Below, one piece after another: positions 61,382-64,000 of a DNA stretch of 64,000 bases (positions are counted from its first letter, which is position 1; every line of letters starts with the position of its first letter). Source of the DNA: Kitasatospora sp. MAA19 (lineage in GTDB: Bacteria; Actinomycetota; Actinomycetes; Streptomycetales; Streptomycetaceae); contig NZ_JARXYZ010000029.1 of the NCBI RefSeq assembly GCF_029894125.1, forward strand, positions 1-64,000. Reading direction: 5' to 3'. Below the pieces are notes generated by a model. The model was not told where the DNA came from, made no database searches, and was given only the letters and a program-made list of their open reading frames with translations. The translations under genes and the position numbers were made by a program.

Positions 61382-62152
61382 TCAGTCCCCGTCCAGCAGG
61401 TAGTCGTGCAGCAGCGAGATCACCCGGGCCCGCTGCGCGGTCAGGTAGAAGTGCCCGCCGGGCAGCACGTGGAAGGCGAACTCCTTGCCGGCCAGCGCCT
61501 CCCAGCCCCGGGCCCGCTCGACGCTCACCGTGACGTCGGAGTCCCCGGTGAACACCACGACCCCGCAGTCCACCGGGCGCAGCGCGGTGGGCCGGTAGGA
61601 GTCGATCAGCAGGTAGTCGTTGCGCAGGATCGGCAGGACCATCTCCCGGATGTCCGGGTCGTCGAAGATCGACATCTGGGTCCCGCCGTGGCCCGCGACG
61701 GTGGCGAGCAGGTCGTCGTCGCCGCGCGGCCGGGCGGCCGCCCGCCCGGCCGCCGCGTCACCGGTTCCGCTCGGCGCCTGCGGCGGCGGGTACCCGGAGA
61801 GCACCAGCCGGGCCACCGGGAGGCCGTGCGCGTGCAGCGACTGCACGGTCTCGTACGCGAGCAGCGCACCCATGCTGTGGCCGAAGACGACCGTCTCGAC
61901 GCCGGGGCGGTCGGTCTCCAGCAGCGCCTGCGTCAGCTCGGCCACCAGGGTCTCGGCGTCGTCGACGAAGGGGTCCTCGATCCGCTCCTCCCGCCCCGGG
62001 TACTGGACGAGTTGGAGCTCGACGGCCGCCGAGAGGTGGTTGGCCCAGGGCCGGTAGAAGCCGGCGCTGCCGCCGGCGTGCGGCAGGCAGACCAGCCGCC
62101 GGGTCGCCTCCGGGCGCGGCCGGGGGATCACCAGCCAGGGTTGGTCGTTCAC
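61382..62152 (-). CDS. Type II thioesterase
   Basis: A 256-residue alpha/beta hydrolase of the type II thioesterase family, which removes wrong or stalled acyl groups from carrier proteins. It has LVCLPHAGGSAGFYRPWA near residue 20, the nucleophile in VVFGHSMGALLAYE (~95), the Asp in VVVFTGDSDVTVS (~205) and the His in HVLPGGHFYLTAQ (~232). An inserted Ala/Gly-rich loop near residues 128-142 is present. GTG 62152 is preceded by AAAGGGA. It starts 52 bases after the upstream NRPS stop, as editing thioesterases often do. Confidence 0.95.
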   Translation of the reverse strand: MNDQPWLVIPRPRPEATRRLVCLPHAGGSAGFYRPWANHLSAAVELQLVQYPGREERIEDPFVDDAETLVAELTQALLETDRPGVETVVFGHSMGALLAYETVQSLHAHGLPVARLVLSGYPPPQAPSGTGDAAAGRAAARPRGDDDLLATVAGHGGTQMSIFDDPDIREMVLPILRNDYLLIDSYRPTALRPVDCGVVVFTGDSDVTVSVERARGWEALAGKEFAFHVLPGGHFYLTAQRARVISLLHDYLLDGD

Positions 62153-62204
62153 TCGGTCCCTTTCTGCCGTCGGCCCCGCGGGGCCGGGTTACCGGTGCGG
62201 CCGG

Positions 62205-64000
62205 TCATCCGCAGGCCCGGATGATCGCCCGCAGGGCCTCGTGCACGCCCTGGAGCAGGGCGGTGACGGCCGCGTCGTCGAACCGGCCGCCCGCGTGCAC
62301 GCAGGACAGCTCCATCCGGCCGCCCTCGACCGCGGCGGCGACGTCCAGCTCGTAGGTCCGGGTCTCGGCCGGCTCGTGGTCGCCGCCGCCGTGGTCCAGG
62401 TGACGCAGGACCAGCCGGTCCCCCTCGGGCAGCTGGTTGTCCCACTGGCCGAGGTAGTTGAAGCCGATCCGGGCCCTGGGGGCGGGGACCCGCAGGTCCT
62501 CCCGGGCGGCGGCGTCCGCCGCCAGCCGCAGCACGCCGTGGCCGATGCCGCGGCGCGGCACGGCGCGCAGCCGGCGCTTGGCCGTCCGGACGGCGGCGGG
62601 CGGCGCGAGGTCCGCGGGCACGTCGAGCAGGACGGGGTAGATCGTGGTGAACCAGCCGACGGTGCGGGACAGGTCGACGCCGTCCAGGATCTCCTCGCGG
62701 CCGTGCCCCTCCAGGTCGATCACGGTGCCGCCGTCGCCCGCGTGACCCTGGGCCGCGAGCGCCTGGGCGAGGGCGGTCAGCAGCACCTCGTGGACCTGTG
62801 CGCGCAGCGCGCCGGGCACCCGGCGCAGCAGCGCCTCCGTCTCGTCCACGGTCAGGGTGCGCCGCACGGTGCGGCGGTCGCCGAACCGGCCGGTGTCGAC
62901 GGGCTCCCCGGCGGACTGCTCGACGGCTGCGGGCAGCGCCCGCCAGTGCGCGAGCTCGTCGTCGAAGCCGCCGGCCAGGGCGTGCTCGCGCAGCCGGCGC
63001 GACCACTGGCCGAAGGAGGTGGAGCGCGGGGCGAGCCGGACGGGCCGGCCGGCCGTCAGATCGGCGTAGGCGGAGCGCAGGTCGTCCAGCAGGATGCGCC
63101 AGGAGACGCCGTCCACCACCAGGTGGTGCGCGGTGAGGAACAGCCGGGCCGGGCGGTCCGGTCCGAGGTCGGCCAGGACGGCGCGCAGCAGCGGCCCGTC
63201 GGCCAGCCGCAGGCCCCGCTGGGCCTGCCGGAACGCCTCGGTGAGCCGCTCCTCGACGTCGTCCCCGGCACCGGCGAGGTCGAGCAGCCGGAAGTCCCAG
63301 CACCCGTCGGCCTGTTCCGCCACCTCCTGGGACCAGACCCCGGCGCCGTCGCGGGTGTAGCGGGCGCGCAGCATGTCATGCTGCGCGACCAGCGCGGCCA
63401 GGGCCGTGCGCAGGGCCTCGACGTCGGTGCCCGGGACGAGTTCGAACAGCAGGGACTGGTTGAAGTGGTCCGGGTTGACGGTGTGGTGCTCGAAGAACCA
63501 CTGCTGCACGGCGGTCAGCGGGACGGGCCCGGTGCGGTACGGGTCCTCCTCGGCCGGCCCGGCGTCGCCCGTCCCGGCGACCTTGGCGAGCGCGGCGACG
63601 GTCTTGTGCTGGAAGAGGTCCCGGGCGGTGAAGTGCAGGCCCTCCTGGCGGGCCCGGGCGACCACCTGGGTGGAGAGGATGGAGTCGCCGCCGAGCAGGA
63701 AGAAGTCGTCCTCGGCGCCGACGTCCTCGACGCCCAGCACCGAGCGGAACACCGCGGCCAGCGCGGTCTCCACCGGGCCGTCCGGCGGGGTGACGACGCG
63801 GGCCAGCGCCTCCCGGGCGTCCGGCAGGGCGCCCCGGTCGACCTTCCCGTTGGTGGTGAGCGGCATCCGGTCCATCGGGATCAGCGCGGCCGGCACCATG
63901 AAGGCGGGCAGTTCCTCGGTCAGCTCCGCGCGGACCGCGCGGACCGCCTCGCCTTGGTCGTGGCCGGGCGCGGCGACCAGGTAGCCGACGAGCTGCTTGC
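62205..64000 (-). CDS. NRPS, 3' part: ...A-PCP-E (runs off the window)
   Basis: The 3' end of an NRPS gene whose start lies beyond 64000; the frame is open to the edge. Visible are the end of an A domain (LVGYLVAAPGHDQ, PLTTNGKVDRGAL with the invariant Lys), a PCP (EDDFFLLGGDSILSTQ) and a complete epimerization domain (HHLVVDGVSWRILLDDL, EGHGREEILDGVDLSRTVGWFT, RIGFNYLGQWD). The protein ends in E, so it passes on a D-residue, presumably to a C domain of another protein. The specificity pocket is outside the window. A D-chlorotryptophan module would fit the halogenase downstream, but this cannot be shown here. Confidence 0.95.
   Translation of the reverse strand, partial: KQLVGYLVAAPGHDQGEAVRAVRAELTEELPAFMVPAALIPMDRMPLTTNGKVDRGALPDAREALARVVTPPDGPVETALAAVFRSVLGVEDVGAEDDFFLLGGDSILSTQVVARARQEGLHFTARDLFQHKTVAALAKVAGTGDAGPAEEDPYRTGPVPLTAVQQWFFEHHTVNPDHFNQSLLFELVPGTDVEALRTALAALVAQHDMLRARYTRDGAGVWSQEVAEQADGCWDFRLLDLAGAGDDVEERLTEAFRQAQRGLRLADGPLLRAVLADLGPDRPARLFLTAHHLVVDGVSWRILLDDLRSAYADLTAGRPVRLAPRSTSFGQWSRRLREHALAGGFDDELAHWRALPAAVEQSAGEPVDTGRFGDRRTVRRTLTVDETEALLRRVPGALRAQVHEVLLTALAQALAAQGHAGDGGTVIDLEGHGREEILDGVDLSRTVGWFTTIYPVLLDVPADLAPPAAVRTAKRRLRAVPRRGIGHGVLRLAADAAAREDLRVPAPRARIGFNYLGQWDNQLPEGDRLVLRHLDHGGGDHEPAETRTYELDVAAAVEGGRMELSCVHAGGRFDDAAVTALLQGVHEALRAIIRACG

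Noticed and set aside
27144..64000. Direct assignment of the product as ulleungmycin or longicatenamycin
   Set aside because: The KS-AT0 module, the FkbH cassette and the domain order do not fit a plain hexapeptide, and the right-hand modules are outside the window.

Overview
The window is very GC-rich actinobacterial DNA: GC-rich third codon positions, GTG starts, Shine-Dalgarno sites, stop/start overlaps, a SARP regulator and a candidate DasR operator. The organism is most likely a Streptomyces or Kitasatospora. No rRNA, tRNA, CRISPR array, insertion sequence or integrase was recognised.

Left part, about 1-12.4 kb, looks like ordinary chromosome: an NB-ARC/TPR protein, a secreted GH18 chitinase behind a DasR-type operator, an alanine/glycine-rich lipoprotein, a GAPDH, a GreA-family protein, FdhD with an FdhF/YdeP-type molybdopterin oxidoreductase, a YhgE/SNG1-like membrane protein, and a 3' remnant of an ABC transporter ATPase.

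Middle part, about 12.6-27 kb, is a precursor-supply and regulatory block. A leuA-leuC-leuD-leuB set (minus strand) starts from an AT-richer divergent region. Facing it are a short TTA-containing ORF and a degenerate transthyretin/HIUase-like gene. Then come a SARP-NB-ARC-TPR activator, a class II DAHP synthase, and trpE-trpG-trpD. TrpE has lost two tryptophan-feedback signatures. A DDAH-like amidinohydrolase follows.

Right part, from about 27.1 kb to beyond the right edge, is one co-directional minus-strand run of overlapping or closely spaced genes. In transcription order it has: the 3' end of an NRPS (A-PCP-E), a type II thioesterase, a PyrH-like tryptophan halogenase, a cation/proton antiporter, a flavin reductase, a second isopropylmalate synthase, a MocR regulator, a KAS III-like protein, an ACP, an acyl-CoA dehydrogenase, an FkbH-like protein, a 3-hydroxyacyl-CoA dehydrogenase, an A-PCP protein, a KS-AT(inactive)-carrier-C protein, a C-A-PCP-C-TE protein, a large NRPS (C-A-PCP-C-PCP-E-C-A-PCP-C) and an MbtH protein.

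Read together, the genes suggest a hybrid NRPS/PKS product. It probably carries a halogenated tryptophan (likely 5-chloro), threonine, a branched-chain or homologated residue supplied by the Leu enzymes, and a hydroxymalonyl-type two-carbon unit loaded in trans. Pairing a PyrH-like halogenase with an extra LeuABCD set recalls chlorotryptophan/homoleucine peptides (ulleungmycin/longicatenamycin type, from memory). The FkbH/KAS III cassette, the KS with a dead AT and the A-less PCP-E segment do not fit a simple hexapeptide, so no product is assigned.
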